A stretch of 64,000 nucleotides of DNA from Pomphorhynchus laevis (GCA_012934845.2 WNNJ02001682.1:87951-151950), one strand, 5' to 3'; positions 11,062 through 22,861 are shown, counted from the first letter of the stretch. The notes: generated by a model from the letters alone, not told the origin. Numbers and translations: made by a program.

Positions 11062-11867
11062 ACTCTTTCGTCACAGCACACGGTTTCCGCCTCGGTCTCC
11101 TCAACACTAGATCTATTCTTAATAAATCCGATCTTATCCTCAACCTATTCACCAAGCAATCCATCGATCTCTTCTGCCTCACCGAATCCTGGCACTCAGA
11201 TTCCGACGACCTTTCCATTCGCCGTCTGCTCTCTGCCGGTTGCTCCCTAGTCGAATCCGCCCGCCCCCTCAGCTCATGCCCTTCTAAATCCTCTAATCAT
11301 GGCGGCATCGTCGCATTCGCGCGTCACCCAGCGTCTCTTCGCAAAATCAATCCCCCTTTCAGTCCTTGCTCTTTTGAATTGCTCACTTGTCGTTATTCTA
11401 ACCCGATCACTCTAGATCTCGCCATTGTATACCGTCCTGGTTCATCAGCTCTTACAGCCTTATTTTTTACCGAACTCGCTGACCTCATTTCTCATTGTTC
11501 TTTGTCCTCAATCCCTTCACTCCTTCTAGGCGACTTCAATATCCGCCTAGACCGCACCTCTTCTACGGATTCCATCCGGTTCATTAACATTCTATCCAAC
11601 TACAATTACAAACTAATCTCCACTGCCCCCACACATATACTTGGTTGGGCACTCGACATCATCGCTGTCCCCGATCATTTTGCTGCCTACACCACACTGT
11701 CCATCTCTGATCCTGGTCTATCCGATCACTTTCTTATCACCCTAGATCTCACTCACAACCACACCCCTCCTCACACACCTAAATCCTACGTCGCCCTTGG
11801 AGAAATCTTGACCTCTACCTTCTCCGCACTGCGTTACTCAAATCATCTCTATCATTACCCACAATAA
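11025..11867 (+). CDS. LINE B1 ORF2, APE endonuclease part (truncated)
   Basis: 280 codons holding an apparently complete APE-like endonuclease: LLNTRSIL, CLTESWHSDS, NHGGIVAF, IVYRPGSS, LLLGDFNIRLD, LDIIAVPD and SDHFLITLDL. Metal-binding and catalytic positions (E in TESW, D and N in GDFN, SDH) are present. The ORF begins at the ATG at 11025, overlapping the end of ORF1. It ends in a short unrelated tail because of the internal deletion, so no RT is fused to it. It is likely non-functional for transposition. Confidence 0.8.
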   Translation: MALHLSYVSSPLDSFVTAHGFRLGLLNTRSILNKSDLILNLFTKQSIDLFCLTESWHSDSDDLSIRRLLSAGCSLVESARPLSSCPSKSSNHGGIVAFARHPASLRKINPPFSPCSFELLTCRYSNPITLDLAIVYRPGSSALTALFFTELADLISHCSLSSIPSLLLGDFNIRLDRTSSTDSIRFINILSNYNYKLISTAPTHILGWALDIIAVPDHFAAYTTLSISDPGLSDHFLITLDLTHNHTPPHTPKSYVALGEILTSTFSALRYSNHLYHYPQ

Positions 11868-11914
11868 CATCTTCCTCTCTTCACGATCTCGCCCTTCTAC
11901 ACCTTCAAAGCTCT

Positions 11915-13192
11915 TATAACGCCTCATCTTAATACAAATCAACGCTTATATCTCCTCATCCAATCTGTACATTCTTTTCCAATCCGCTTTCCGCTCTAAT
12001 TACTCGACAGAAGTCGCATGCATAAAAGTGTACAACGACTTACTCATTTCTCGAGACAAGACTCTATATAGTGTTCTCATCTCTCTCGAGCTCTCCTCCG
12101 CATTCGACATTGTCGACCACTCAGTACTCCTTTCTCGCCTTCGTTATGATTACGGCTTTTCTTCCTCCTCCGTAGCATGGTTTGCCTCATATCTATCCGA
12201 CCGTTCTTTTTGCGTCTGTTCTAATTCATCATCCTCCCTCCCATCCCTATTTTTTGCGGGGTCCCACAAGGTTCAGTCATAGGTCCCCTCCTTTTCTCTC
12301 TTCTGCTTGGCGATCTATCTCCGTTTATCAAACCTTACTTCTTTAATGTAATGCAATACACCGATGACATTCTTATCTTTGCTCATGCACCTGCACATCG
12401 CACACACGATATCGGCATTTCTGCCTCCAACTGTCTTCTATCTACAAACGTCTCTCCATTCTCCATCTCGTTCTAAACCCAGAAAAGTCCAAAATAATAT
12501 GGTTCCTCCCCCGTAAACCAAACATATCTCCTCCCACTGTATCTGTTGCCTCATCGATCATCCCCATAGTCCACAATCTCGCTTTCTTAGGCTTCCATTT
12601 CGATGATCACCTTTCCCTTAAACCCTTAGTCAGTGACAAAGTCTGCTCATCTAACTTAATTCTCCGTGACATCCGCCGTGTCCGCCACCCTATCGACTTC
12701 CGTTCTTGTATGTCTCTTCTTTCATCGCATCTTTGCCCTAAAATCGATTACTGTCTTAGCTTTTTCGCCAAGTCTCCAAAATCCATCATTCTACCTCTAC
12801 AACGAATAATCAACACCGCCGTTTGAGTGCTCTTTCGTCTCCGTCGCTTCGACCACACATCCACATATTTTGCCCAACTCTCCTGGCCCACCATCCACAT
12901 CCGCATCAAACTCCGCCTTCTTCCCGTTACTTTTCGTCTCATCGCTGTCGGCTCCCTGTCGTTCATCAACCTTCCTTTCTTAGACGACACTCGTTCTACC
13001 TCGCTATCGCTGCGTTTCCGTCATAGCTTCTTACTCCACGTTTTTAATTACTCCAACAACTACGGTCTCCGATCCTTCCTTGTCGCCTCCTCACTCGCCT
13101 GGAATCAACCTTCTCTCGACGTCCGCCGCGCCCCCTCCTGATTCATGTTCAAACACCTCCTCCGTTCACACCTTCTCGGCACCTGATTCACA
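11915..13192 (+). pseudogene. LINE B1 ORF2, reverse transcriptase remnant
   Basis: RT homology resumes after the deletion with NLYP-like sequence near 11970. The palm block at 12060-12290 has LISLELSSAFDIVDHSVLL and SVAWFASYLSDRSF. A GVPQGS equivalent lies near 12262 in a shifted frame, and YTDDILIF near 12350 shows the catalytic aspartates survive. The thumb and tail follow, with PKIDYCL and FDHTSTYFAQLSW at 12740-13140. At least two frameshifts and several stops separate these blocks. The 3' end agrees with B2 and with the insertion in LINE D. Confidence 0.8.
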
Positions 13193-13272
13193 GTCTTGTT
13201 TTGTTGTGGTCATGTAACCGGGCGCTGGCACGCATTTGCCACGTTAAAATAAATCGTTTTTTTTTAATTTTA

Positions 13273-14479
13273 TTCTCGATTTTGGACATTGTCCGCAGTA
13301 TCAATCCTCAATAATCAATTGTTTGGATACGCTTTGTAAGATAAATGCCTCGATACTTGTTTAAAATTGTCTTTATTATGTATTTCTTGCCTTTTTTGTT
13401 AAGTAAAAAAATCTTATTTGTTTGAAATCCAACTTTTTAGTATTTTTGATTGACGCCATATATTTATATTTTTAGATTTGTTGCCAATTTGATATCCTCT
13501 TTAAATGACCGACGCACAGGTATCGCTTTTGTTTTGCATCGCATTTGGTTCATAATTTTAAATCATCTGCACAAATTGCAGCGGGGCTGCTACATTTACT
13601 TAGAATGTCAAATAAATTTCGCTTTTCCCAAAGAATAAAGTGTCGTTCAAGATTTTGCCTGACAATTTTTTTGTTTGCTGTTCCATCTTTCGAGAAGTTG
13701 AAGAATTTCCGTTACTTAATACGGGCATTTATTTTTCAATTTTACTATCTGTTCAATCTATGATACGAATATTTACATTAAAAGTTGCTTGCATTACCTT
13801 TTTACATATTCGCTCAAATTGTGAAGCATGATGACGCCGTGTTCACTATTCAGTGTTCGCTGAAGACCCTAGAAAGACTCGGGTCTTTGTATTTCCGAGT
13901 TACTCGGTATTAGAAATATTTAGGCTTAGAATTCCGCGATAAAAGTGCGATCTTATAAAATTAACGATCGCTTGTGTTTTATAATGCTAAACCAAAATTT
14001 AATAAATAATTATAATTTTAATAACGTGAATTTAAAACTATGCGGATTGCTGAGAATTGCTGAAGAAGGAAAGTTGCCGAAGAAAGAATATATTTACGAA
14101 GATATTTATAGAGATTTACAATGATTTACGTTGTAAAAGATATATATTCTGAAGATTAAAAATTATTTATTACAAATTATTCGCTAATTATTCACTAATT
14201 GCTGATTATTCGTTCTAATAAACATACACTTAAAGAACAATATTAATTCATCCCCTATGCCTATATATTGATCGATTCATAATTGATATCTGATGAGTAC
14301 CGCAAGCAATCAATTTACGCCCTGTAAAACAAAAAAACAAATAAACAATAAGAACGATGGAACGGACTGCTACGTGTGTCGTTTGCTTTTGAACTTTTCG
14401 ACTTAATGGTTTTGGTTGTCTCCAGAAGCACCGCCCAATCTCCCTGCGGTGCTTGTGATGAATTGGTAGAGATGATTCG
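13273..14479. other. No gene seen
   Basis: AT-rich spacer between B1 and LINE E1. Short open frames at 13450-13831 have no recognisable motif and look random. The missing first exon of RPS11 could lie here or between 17041 and 17449, but I could not identify it. Confidence 0.4.
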
Positions 14480-17040
14480 CTTTTCCACGTTTGGTATTAA
14501 ATGCGACCGACGCATCTGACCATTCCCTCACATCTGCTATCAAAGATCGTTCTGTCCACTTCCTCAAAATGTTTTTAAAATTTATCGCGTGCACTACGCA
14601 TTCCCATGAAACAGTTGATGGGAGATGCCGAAATCCTTTAAGGTTAGGACTCCGAGTTTCAGCGAAATTGGCTGACGGAGATATTCGTGGTGCTGTTAAC
14701 TACTTTCGTCAGAGGAATCGTTTGCTACAAAAAAAGAAGAAACTCTTGCCACGCTCCAAGCCTTACACCAATCCGCGAACGAAACAGTTCCCATTCCTCC
14801 ATCGACTGATGAAGATGATCGCCCTCATCCATGTTTAATTTCTGAACTTCAGAGCGCAATCGATTCTTTTCCCAGCACCTCGGGTCACGGATTGGACGGA
14901 CTTTGTCCCCAACATTTAAAGGATCTGGTTTCCTTTGCAGCCGGTGAAGGCGGCCACATTCTTCTCAATGCACTAGCACCGACAGTGAACCAAATAGTTA
15001 GTGGTAGGTTATCCCCTGAAGTTATCCACCTCATATTCTCGGCATTCCTATTTGCTCTGGAGAAAAAGTGAGTTAGGGTTCGTCTAATTGCAATCGGCAC
15101 GACCATTCGATGCGTTGCCGCGAATGTACTCTTTAGACAAGTGGCAAACAAGGTCGGTGATCATCTTCGTCTAGTTCAATTAGGTTGCTGCACTCCTTGT
15201 GGCGCGGAAACCATAGTTCATTCCTTAAGAATGTTCATTGAGAACACTTCAGTGCCCTTTGATGTGGTAAAATGCGACTTCAAAAATGCTTTCAACACTG
15301 TCAGCCACATAGCCCTACTCGATGCCGTGAAGAATCTTGCACCTGAAGCATTGCCATACTTTTACATGGCTTACGGATCTAAAACCTCACTCGTGTTTGA
15401 AGACCAAATTATATGGTCAGTCAGGATTGCAACAATAAGACCCCCGCCCATATGTTTTGCTATAGCCGTCAACCCACTAGCACACTCACCCGCCTGGTAT
15501 TTGAATGACGCAACCATCAAGGGTGACCCATTTGAAACATTGTCTGATCTAAGTCAAATAGTTAATGACTCTTTGAAACTTGGTCTCTACTTGAATTCGC
15601 GAAAGTGCTAATTGTTGCCAATGAATGTCCATTATGGGGAACAACATCAGATGATTTTCGGACGATTTCAATTTATTTGCTCAGGGATATATGTTGTTAT
15701 TTCTATCGATAAGCTAAGTATTTTGGGAAGCTGCGTTTTAGCAGCTAATTGTGCAGTGGAAGTAAAAAAGGATCTTGCCGCAATTGGAGCTTCTAGGTCA
15801 GCGTTCATGTGAGCTTGGGGCCCACGAAGCATTTTTCCTATTCAAAAACTGCTTATTTATGCCCTATCTCCTTTACAAACTACGCTCAGTCCCATTTTTC
15901 GAACACCCTGATGAGCTGCAAAAGCTGGATTCTATGCTAAGGAGATATCTTGCACGTATTCTTGAAAGCCACTTAACAGAGGAAGCATGGCGGTAAGCCG
16001 CACTTCCTGTATTATATGGGGTATCGGGATTCGTAACACAATTAATGTTGCTCTACCTGCTTTTTATCGCCTTATTGTGCTTCCCGTATCAACGTTGAAT
16101 GCCTTTTGGGATTGAGCTCCCAACCATTATGCCGGTATTATTGTATTGGACTACAGGACTGGCTTTCCAAAACAGGAAAATCTTGGCACTTGAAAATGAT
16201 ACCAAGCAGTCCGTATGGGATTTACTTCTTATCAGGCAGATACACAATAGAATATCTTCATGTTTGCAGGATGAGGCTTCCAATGCGAGATAGATCTCTG
16301 TCTCAACACATGAGTCAAGTTCTTGACTCAATGCGCTACCTATTTCTGCCCTGGGAACCCGGTTAGGGGATGATGCGGTGAGAATTAGGATTTCCTTGAG
16401 ACTCGGTTTTCCTGTTTGTACCCTTCATCGATGCCGTTGCAGTGTAATGATAGACGCAACAGGCCGACATGGTTTTGCCTGTAGGAGATCAGCAGTCCGC
16501 TTCCCACGTCATGCTGAACTCAATCAAATTCTCAGCAGAACTTTGAACACAAAGAACGCTCCCAATATTCTGAAACCACCCAATATGTGTAGGTTAGATG
16601 GTCGCTGTCCGTACGATGTCACTGTTTTTTTCATGGCGCGATGGTAAATGCCTTTTTGGGATTCTACTTGCGCGGATACGCTGGCTACGAGCAATCTGAG
16701 TGTCCTAGTGGAGCGTCAATTTGGTCAGAGTAAAGGAAGATCGTAAAGTATTCTGATTTGTGTAACTCCCAGCATTTCATTCCCTTTGGGGTCGAGACAT
16801 ATGGGGCACTGGGTAAGTCTGCAAAATCTCTTTGCAGTGAAATCGGCAGTAGATTAAAAAAGTTTTGGGAGATAATCGGGTGCACTCTTATTTACTCATG
16901 AATGTGAGTTTGGCCTACCAGAGAGGCAACGCAGCCCGTGTTCTCGCGACATCTGACTGAGGTATACTGTTGCTGACGAGGAGCTGACAACTAGCACACT
17001 GAGAACAACTGATTTCAATTTGTTTTTAACCGTTGAGTAT
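14480..17040 (+). pseudogene. LINE E1: decayed LINE polyprotein without APE domain
   Basis: Homologous blocks in order: SAKLADGDIRGAVNYF (N-terminal linker, ~14665), LDGLCPQHLKDL (~14895), CGAETIVHSLR with DFKNAFNTVSH (RT palm, ~15200-15310), AWYLNDATIKGD (YxDD region, ~15500; first Asp now Asn), YLNSRKC (~15590), and LHRCRCSVMIDATGRHGF with RFPRHAELNQIL (~16430-16530). That last block is the Cys/His-containing start of the C-terminal nuclease-like region, which continues with RLDGRCPYDVT and WDSTCADTLA to about 17040. Proteins of this architecture are common in invertebrate genomes. Frames change many times and stops are frequent, so it is dead. The RVQQGDP motif expected before YxDD has been replaced. 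Confidence 0.75.
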
Positions 17041-17449
17041 TATTTATCAATTTTTTGATCTATATTTATCTATTCTTTTATTTTTATATAATTTATAATA
17101 ATTTATTAATTATAATTTATTTTAATAATTTTTATAGATTATTTCAAATAATTTACATTTAGTTAAAATTTAAAATTGAAATTTAAAATAAAAGTCATTT
17201 TTATGAATAGCCTAATTAATACCAGACCATAATATCAGAATATGGATTAGAGATAATAGACGGCACACCTTTATGTCTTGACACAATAAGCAACGATTTC
17301 TGGTACTATTGATAATCAAATTGTTGAATTTAGTAATTACATAGATTTTAGTTAATTTATTCAAAACTTACCTTTCTGAAATAAAAATATCTATTTAAAG
17401 ATTATTAAAGAAAAACAGTTGCCAAAGTTTATAATTTTAATATATTTAG
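17041..17449. other. 5' flank or first intron of RPS11; degenerate repeat module
   Basis: AT-rich. 17150-17290 is a diverged copy of the PLE-1-associated end module (AAATTTAAAATTGAAATTTA, then a TATCAGAATA..GATTAGAG block). The sequence ends in a 3' splice site (TATATTTAG) at 17449. No short ATG exon with a clear donor was identified. Confidence 0.5.
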
Positions 17450-17569
17450 AACGAACGAGCATTTCAAAAGCAGCCTACTATATTTCTTAATAGAAAGGAA
17501 GGTCTGAAGAAAAAGAAAAGACTGCGATACTTTAAGGATGTTGGATTGGGATTTAAAACTCCACGTGAG
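17450..17569 (+). CDS. RPS11: RPS11 coding exon (second exon by homology)
   Basis: 120 bases, 40 codons, from NERAFQKQ to GFKTPRE. Acceptor AG at 17448-17449, donor GTGAGT from 17570. Phase 0 on both sides. Confidence 0.95.
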
Positions 17570-20500
17570 GTGAGTTGTTTTGAAATCATGTGCAGGTAGG
17601 TGGTTTTTTAGCTAAAATTACGAGCTTGACAAAAAATATATAAGTAAACTACTTTTATTGTAATTTATTTTAAAATTCATATTTATAATGCAGTATTCCA
17701 TATTGATATGTCACATTGTACATTCAGATGCAATACACTCTACCGTTGCTATAAAATTACAAACTGATACGATTTGTTTTGTAATTGTAAAAGTAACTTT
17801 GTTCTGTACAAATTATTTCTCCATTTCAAAGATTATTATATTGAAAGTATTCTTATATTCTTGTATAATACACAAAGTGCATTTCATCTAAAATCAATTT
17901 TTTGAGATCTTAGATTAAGCAGTAATCTACCTAAGACTGAAATTTTCTAATATTTGACACAGTATGGGACCTCGACAGCTTACATTCGTTTACAGAATTA
18001 TTATCCAAAAAGAAGGCTATCACGTGTGGTTTAATAATTCTACTATAATTAGGTGATTATCACTATTGGCGATACGACGATTATGTTTTCATGGATTTCT
18101 GTATTTACCCAATTTCCATCACAGATTTATACCTATTAAATCGAAAATATCCGTTGATAAAATTTCAAGTGTAGAAAAACACAAAATTTGTTATATTTCT
18201 TGGACATAAAGGTTAAAAAAAAACAAAAAATATAATCATCGAACAATACCTTAAACCTTACATCAGATTATAAACAAACTTTTCGCTTGTAGCTGCTGAT
18301 ATCCTTAATGTGTCATTAAAATCGCGTTAAAAAATGATAATTTTTTAAATTAATAAAATAAATTTAAATTTGAAGAAAGGTGGCAAAAACTATCGAAAAA
18401 TTTATTTAATCGAGTATTTCGATGCCTAGCTGGCATCATCTTCAGCAATTGTATAAGTAGCTTTAATCAAAAATTTTTTATTCAGTCCTGAATAATTTTT
18501 TTTATTGTTATATAAAAATGAGGAAGGCACACCGTCGCATTCCTCATTCAAATTCAATTTAATAAAATAAAAAATACAAATATCAATTTATATCAATTTA
18601 AATCAATTTAAATTGATATAAACGTACATATCGGCTTGAAGAGAATGATATGATATTTATCAACAAATAGGCCATTCGGCCATACGGAAAAGCCCTGCAA
18701 TGACAGAAAGACAGTATACCACACTTCAAGTCTTTAGGCGTTTTTAGTATTCACAAAGGGCTCAATACATGTTTCTAATACAGTTTGAAATACAATGCAG
18801 CAAGTTAAATTTGCTATTAATTCTCTATTTAATTTTACAATTTGCTACAAAATTAAAAAACGTTCGTTAGTTATTTTACGAATATTGTATATTATTGATT
18901 GCAAAAAATTATTGATTGTAAACTAATTTCACCTACTTTTGATATTTTTAATCCTAAATAATTAATAATTAATTAATTTGATATTTTTAATCCTAAATAA
19001 TTAATAATTAATTAATTATTTTAATTATAATATTAAAATAATTAATTAAATATTAATTAAATTGATATAAACGTACATATCGGCTTGAAGAGAATGATAT
19101 GATATTTATCAACAAATAGGCCATTCGGCCATACGGAAAAGCCCTGCAATGACAGAAAGACAGTATACCACACTTCAAGTCTTTAGGCGTTTTTAGTATT
19201 CACAAAGGGCTCATACGATGTATGACAATACATGTTTCTAATACAGTTTGAAATACAATGCAGCAATTCTGAGTCACATACTTAGTTCAGACGAAAATAC
19301 TATTGAAAAAATATATCACAAATATTTGACATAATAGGTGATATTGTCTTCAATTACTCCATTTAAAAGGACCATTTAATAAGTTCTGACAATGTAATCA
19401 GAAGGAAACGCTTTGTCCCATCTAGTTTTAGAAGGTATACACAGTATGAATTACGCAGGTCAGGGATGCAGAGAAATTATGGCTAGCATCAATTACATAA
19501 TTAGCGATTGCGAAGCCCTTACATTTCTTGGAGCTCATACACTATATGTGATAAGCATGTTATATTAAAAAATCTTTTTAATGATTCACATTTTCTTCAC
19601 AATTAAAACTTAAACTTTTTAAAAAATACATTTTTGTATTCGCGTCGGTAAATGGATGCTAACTAGACATATTAGGTAAGATACAAATGTATTTCTTACT
19701 GAATCTTATTGTGGTTTATGAACGAAACTGATGATGATTAAATAAAATGTAATTATTTAAATATAATATTTTAATTATTAAACTGAATTTGTATTTATTC
19801 ATTGCACGTTTGCCGAATATTTACACTTTACGTAAATAATATCTTTTTTGTTTTTAATAACATTTTTTATTATGTAAAGCTATCTCGTTGATCGGCTGTC
19901 AAAAGCTGGCAAACTCGAGGAGAGAGTAGAGCGACGGTTTTGGAGTTGCCGGAAGTGGGCCCCAGAAGTTGAGGATATCCGTAACGGATAGATCCCTGCT
20001 CCTGAAGTCACTCCAAGTCGAGATTAATTGGGGAGAAAGCGTGGCTCCATAGTTGTGTAGGGATAGTGACTTCTCCAAAACTTTATCATGGCTAACGCTA
20101 CCAATCCACTCCGACGCTCTCCCTCACCAGCATACAGAATTATCCTTCTTGAATATCTTCCAGAAGGAAGCCTGAGAGGGACTAAGACGAGTAATAATCG
20201 ATTTACTTATTGTGACCATGTGCTTTGATACTCGTTGTCACGAGTATCAAAGCACATGGTCACAATAAGTAAATCGATTTATATTTGAATTAACTCATTT
20301 AATTCACTCTTTGTAATAATTTACACCATTTCTACGTTATCTAAGTGAATACGAGACAATTGCTCAGTATTAGATATATATTTTCAGTTTCTAGATAAAA
20401 ATATTTGTCTTGAAGATCACTAAATTTGTTTTATAATTTTCGGTCTCTCAAAACATTTAATATTTTTCTGCTTTTGTTCTGATTAGGCTATTGAAGGAAC

Positions 20501-22856
20501 TTATATTGATAAAAAATGTCCTTTTACTGGCAATGTTCATATACGTGGACGAATACTAACTGGAGTGATTATCAAAATGAAAATGACACGAACAGTCGTC
20601 ATAAGACGCGACTATTTGCACTTTGTTAGAAAGTATAACCGATTTGAAAAGAGACATAAGAACATGTCGGTTCATTTAAGTCCTTGTTTCAGGTATATAA
20701 CACATGAGAGAAGCTTTTCTAAACTATAAGTTTATATAAAATTGTTACAATTCACTAATATAATACACTCTATATTCCGAATTAATTCTTTGTCCTGTTA
20801 CTAATTTTGCATAAAGTTACTAATTTATGCCAAACTTGAATATTCTCTTATTTTTCAAATAAGTTACTATATTTCTTAATAGAAAGCAAGGTCTGAAGAA
20901 AAATAAAAGACTGCGATACTCTAAGGCTGTTGGATTGGGATTTAAAACTCCACATGAGGAGTTTCAAATAATCCTTAATAGGTTTTAATCCTTAATTTCA
21001 AATAATCCTTAATAGTTTTTGATCATTATATACCGTGCAACAGAAGTTGTTGCACTTAATATATAACTGTACCCTCAGTTTATTTGACATTGATGTTTTA
21101 TTGTTTGTGCATTCGTCAGGTGCCGCCATCTTAGAGTTAGTACTTAAAAGCTAGTATATTAACCTTAATCCCAGTCAATTTTGAAGTTCATTGAAGTCAT
21201 TAGTTTTGATTTTTAATAGCAAAACTAAATACGCCTAGAAACTATCGAAATACTTTTGTGAGATTCACTGCGTTATATTATCTAAGCCCAATTTAAGCCG
21301 ACATCATAATGCCATGCCATTCAAATTTCATAATGACCATTTACTTTATCAGAATCTAAATCTTGTAATATATCATTTAAATCATGGTAGTGCGGAGATG
21401 TAGCTCTCTTCATCTATCACCGAAATAACTTACAATTGATTGTCTTTTATTATGCATTTTTAAATAACTTGCAAATAACTTTCAGTTGTTCAGATAAATA
21501 CTTTATTTGAATAAAGTATTTAATTATTTAAATTATTTATTTAGAGTGCAGGATCATTACAAGCTTGAGCTTGTTATGTTTGTGGACTTAATTAAAATTA
21601 CACAAATAATGAAATAACAGAATAACATAATTGATAATATCACAATGTGATTTGCATTAAATAACTATTAAAGTTAATATTTGATTTTGATGATCCATTT
21701 TTCTTTAGTGAATTTTATGAGCGAAATCAAAAAAATAAAACTTTATATTTCGCCAACTTCTGTTAGAATCATCAAAAAAAATATTTTTTAATGATTTTTT
21801 TAATCAAATACCATATAAATGGTGTAAATGGCATATATATTTTTATATAAATGGCATATATTTTATATAATATAAATGGTATAAAATACAATGCTTTATA
21901 AAATAACATATTTTTGGTATTTTTCTGATGATAACATAAGTTAGCGCAATATTAACATTACAAGATTTCTTTTTTTGATTCTGCTCCCAAAATGATGACG
22001 CTAACTGATATGTTAGAATCTCATATGCCATTCTATAAATGGCATATTCTGCTCATAAAATTCAATAAAGAAAAATGGATCATCAAAATCAAATATTAAC
22101 TTTAATAGTTGTTTAATGCAAATCACATTGTGATATTATCAATTATGTTATTCTGTTATTTCCGTCGTTTTAATTAATGCCACAGACATAACAAGCTCAA
22201 TTAATCGACTTTTTGATCGCTTATGGTTGGTTTAGACTTATATTAATCGACACATACTTAGCAGCGGACTGAGCATAACAGATTACACATCAACTCTTGT
22301 ATATTACAGTATTAGTATTTCTATTATAAATTGATTGTTCACTCATATTGGATTATTTATTAGTGGAGAGAGTGAAGTCAAATAGTTAATCGAATTTTCA
22401 ATAGCCTACTGCTATAATCATCAGGAGTAAATGTTACAAAAGGTATTTTTTCGTTTAAAATATTTAAAAAATATATTTACTCCTGATGAAAATTCGTTTA
22501 AATAAATATTTTACTTCACTCTCTCCACTAATAAATAATTGTTATTTCTGATCAAGTTTTTAATTTTTTTCTTAATTTTTAAAAAGTTCGTAAAATCATC
22601 AGATTATTTCCGCATTGTTACAATTCTTGTATCAATTTTTGTATCATACAATTTATCCTTAAATGTTCTTTTATCTATAGGTAGTGGCACGTTTTGCATA
22701 TTTGTTTCTGTTTATTCTGATTTTGTGTTTAGAGATGTTAAAGTTGGGGATGTTGTAACTGTCGGCGAATGTAGACCACTTTGCAAAACCGTCCGATTCA
22801 ACGTACTAAAGGTTGCGTCTACTACAGGGGGAAAGAAGCAGTTCAAGAAATTTTAA
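17450..22856 (+). CDS. RPS11: 40S ribosomal protein S11 (uS17), spliced gene missing its first exon
   Basis: Small-subunit protein bound to 18S rRNA, required for translation. Three exons join cleanly: 17450-17569 (phase 0), 20487-20692 and 22733-22856 (split Arg codon AG|A). They give 149 residues that follow animal RPS11 throughout: [86 protein letters not shown] and a C-terminal KKQFKKF. Human RPS11 has 158 residues. What is missing is the ~5-residue start (MADIQ-type), normally on a tiny first exon that I could not find upstream. Donors are GTGAGT (17570) and GTATAT (20693); acceptors end TTAG or TTTAG. Introns of 2.9 and 2.0 kb are filled with repeats. A poly(A) signal follows at 22862. 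This is almost certainly a functional host gene. Confidence 0.97.
18384..18452 (-). repeat. PLE-type 3' tail fragment in RPS11 intron
   Basis: On - it reads CTGAAGATGATGCCAGCTAG followed by a GCATCGAAATACTCG block. This GAAGATG..CGAAATA pattern recurs at the ends of the PLEs in this window (35506-35550, 41665-41720). No coding part is attached. Confidence 0.5.
18611..18803 (+). repeat. Intronic ~200-bp block, copy 1
   Basis: Nearly identical to 19060-19266, in direct orientation and 256 bases apart. GC content is clearly higher than in the surrounding AT-rich intron. It contains internal complementarity: GGCTT at 18633 with AAGCC at 18691, enclosing GGCC-ATTC-GGCC. A structured intronic RNA is possible but unproven. 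Confidence 0.8.
19060..19266 (+). repeat. Intronic ~200-bp block, copy 2
   Basis: Matches copy 1 over its full length except for a 14-base insertion near 19213. AT-only sequence separates the copies. The conservation between copies suggests a recent duplication. Confidence 0.8.
19870..20190. other. GC-richer unrecognised segment in RPS11 intron
   Basis: A ~320-base block with much higher GC than its surroundings and no long open frame. It ends at a perfect hairpin (20196-20279). It is probably an old mobile-element fragment, but I could not assign a family. Confidence 0.4.
20196..20279. repeat. Perfect 40-bp inverted repeat with 4-base loop
   Basis: Left arm 20196-20235, loop TGTC at 20236-20239, right arm 20240-20279, with no mismatch. 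It lies about 207 bases upstream of the RPS11 exon at 20487. Confidence 0.95.
20487..20692 (+). CDS. RPS11: RPS11 coding exon (third exon by homology)
   Basis: 206 bases from [10 protein letters not shown] to SPCF plus two bases of the next Arg codon. Acceptor TTAG ends at 20486; donor GTATAT starts at 20693. Confidence 0.95.
20866..20958 (+). pseudogene. Duplicated, decayed RPS11 exon inside the next intron
   Basis: 93 bases copied without gaps from 17477-17569 (TIFLNRK...GFKTP), placed downstream of the exon it should precede. It differs at five positions, and all five change the amino acid (E to Q, K to N, F to S, D to A, R to H), so it is not under coding selection. The splice donor is gone (GAGGAG in place of GAGGTGAG) and the upstream AFQKQP codons are absent. 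It cannot be a working alternative exon in this order. Confidence 0.9.
21566..22200. repeat. Large inverted repeat (foldback element) in RPS11 intron
   Basis: Arms at 21566-21722 and 22051-22200 are complementary with small gaps, for example TTGAGCTTGTTATGT on the left against its complement on the right. The 330-base centre contains several ATAAATGGCATAT words and a GCCAACTTCTGTTAGAAT word related to the foldback at 52453. No coding capacity; likely a non-autonomous foldback element. Confidence 0.8.
22352..22539. repeat. Inverted repeat near last RPS11 exon
   Basis: Arms at 22352-22432 and 22475-22539 share ATTATTTATTAGTGGAGAGA and CATCAGGAGTAAAT in opposite orientation; the left arm has about 19 extra bases. 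It ends about 190 bases before the last RPS11 exon. Confidence 0.85.
22733..22856 (+). CDS. RPS11: RPS11 last coding exon
   Basis: Completes the split Arg codon, then [15 protein letters not shown] through KKQFKKF and the TAA at 22854-22856. The acceptor is a good pyrimidine-rich TTTTGTGTTTAG. Confidence 0.96.
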
Positions 22857-22861
22857 AACAC

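Larger units (their letters stand above)
9540..13272 (+). mobile_element. LINE B1: near full-length, internally deleted APE-type LINE
   Basis: The element starts with the 5' terminal motif shared with LINEs C and D at about 9540-9572, then ORF1 (9664-11061), an ORF2 endonuclease part (11025-11867) and RT remnants to about 13192. The tail has a GGCACGCATTTGCCACG block and a T run to 13272. GC content is visibly higher than in flanking DNA. A deletion after the APE domain removed the linker and first RT motifs. Confidence 0.85.

Noticed and set aside
16621-16660. RPS11 first exon (ATGGCG.. followed by GTAAAT)
   Set aside because: It lies inside LINE E1 coding homology, so the resemblance is chance.
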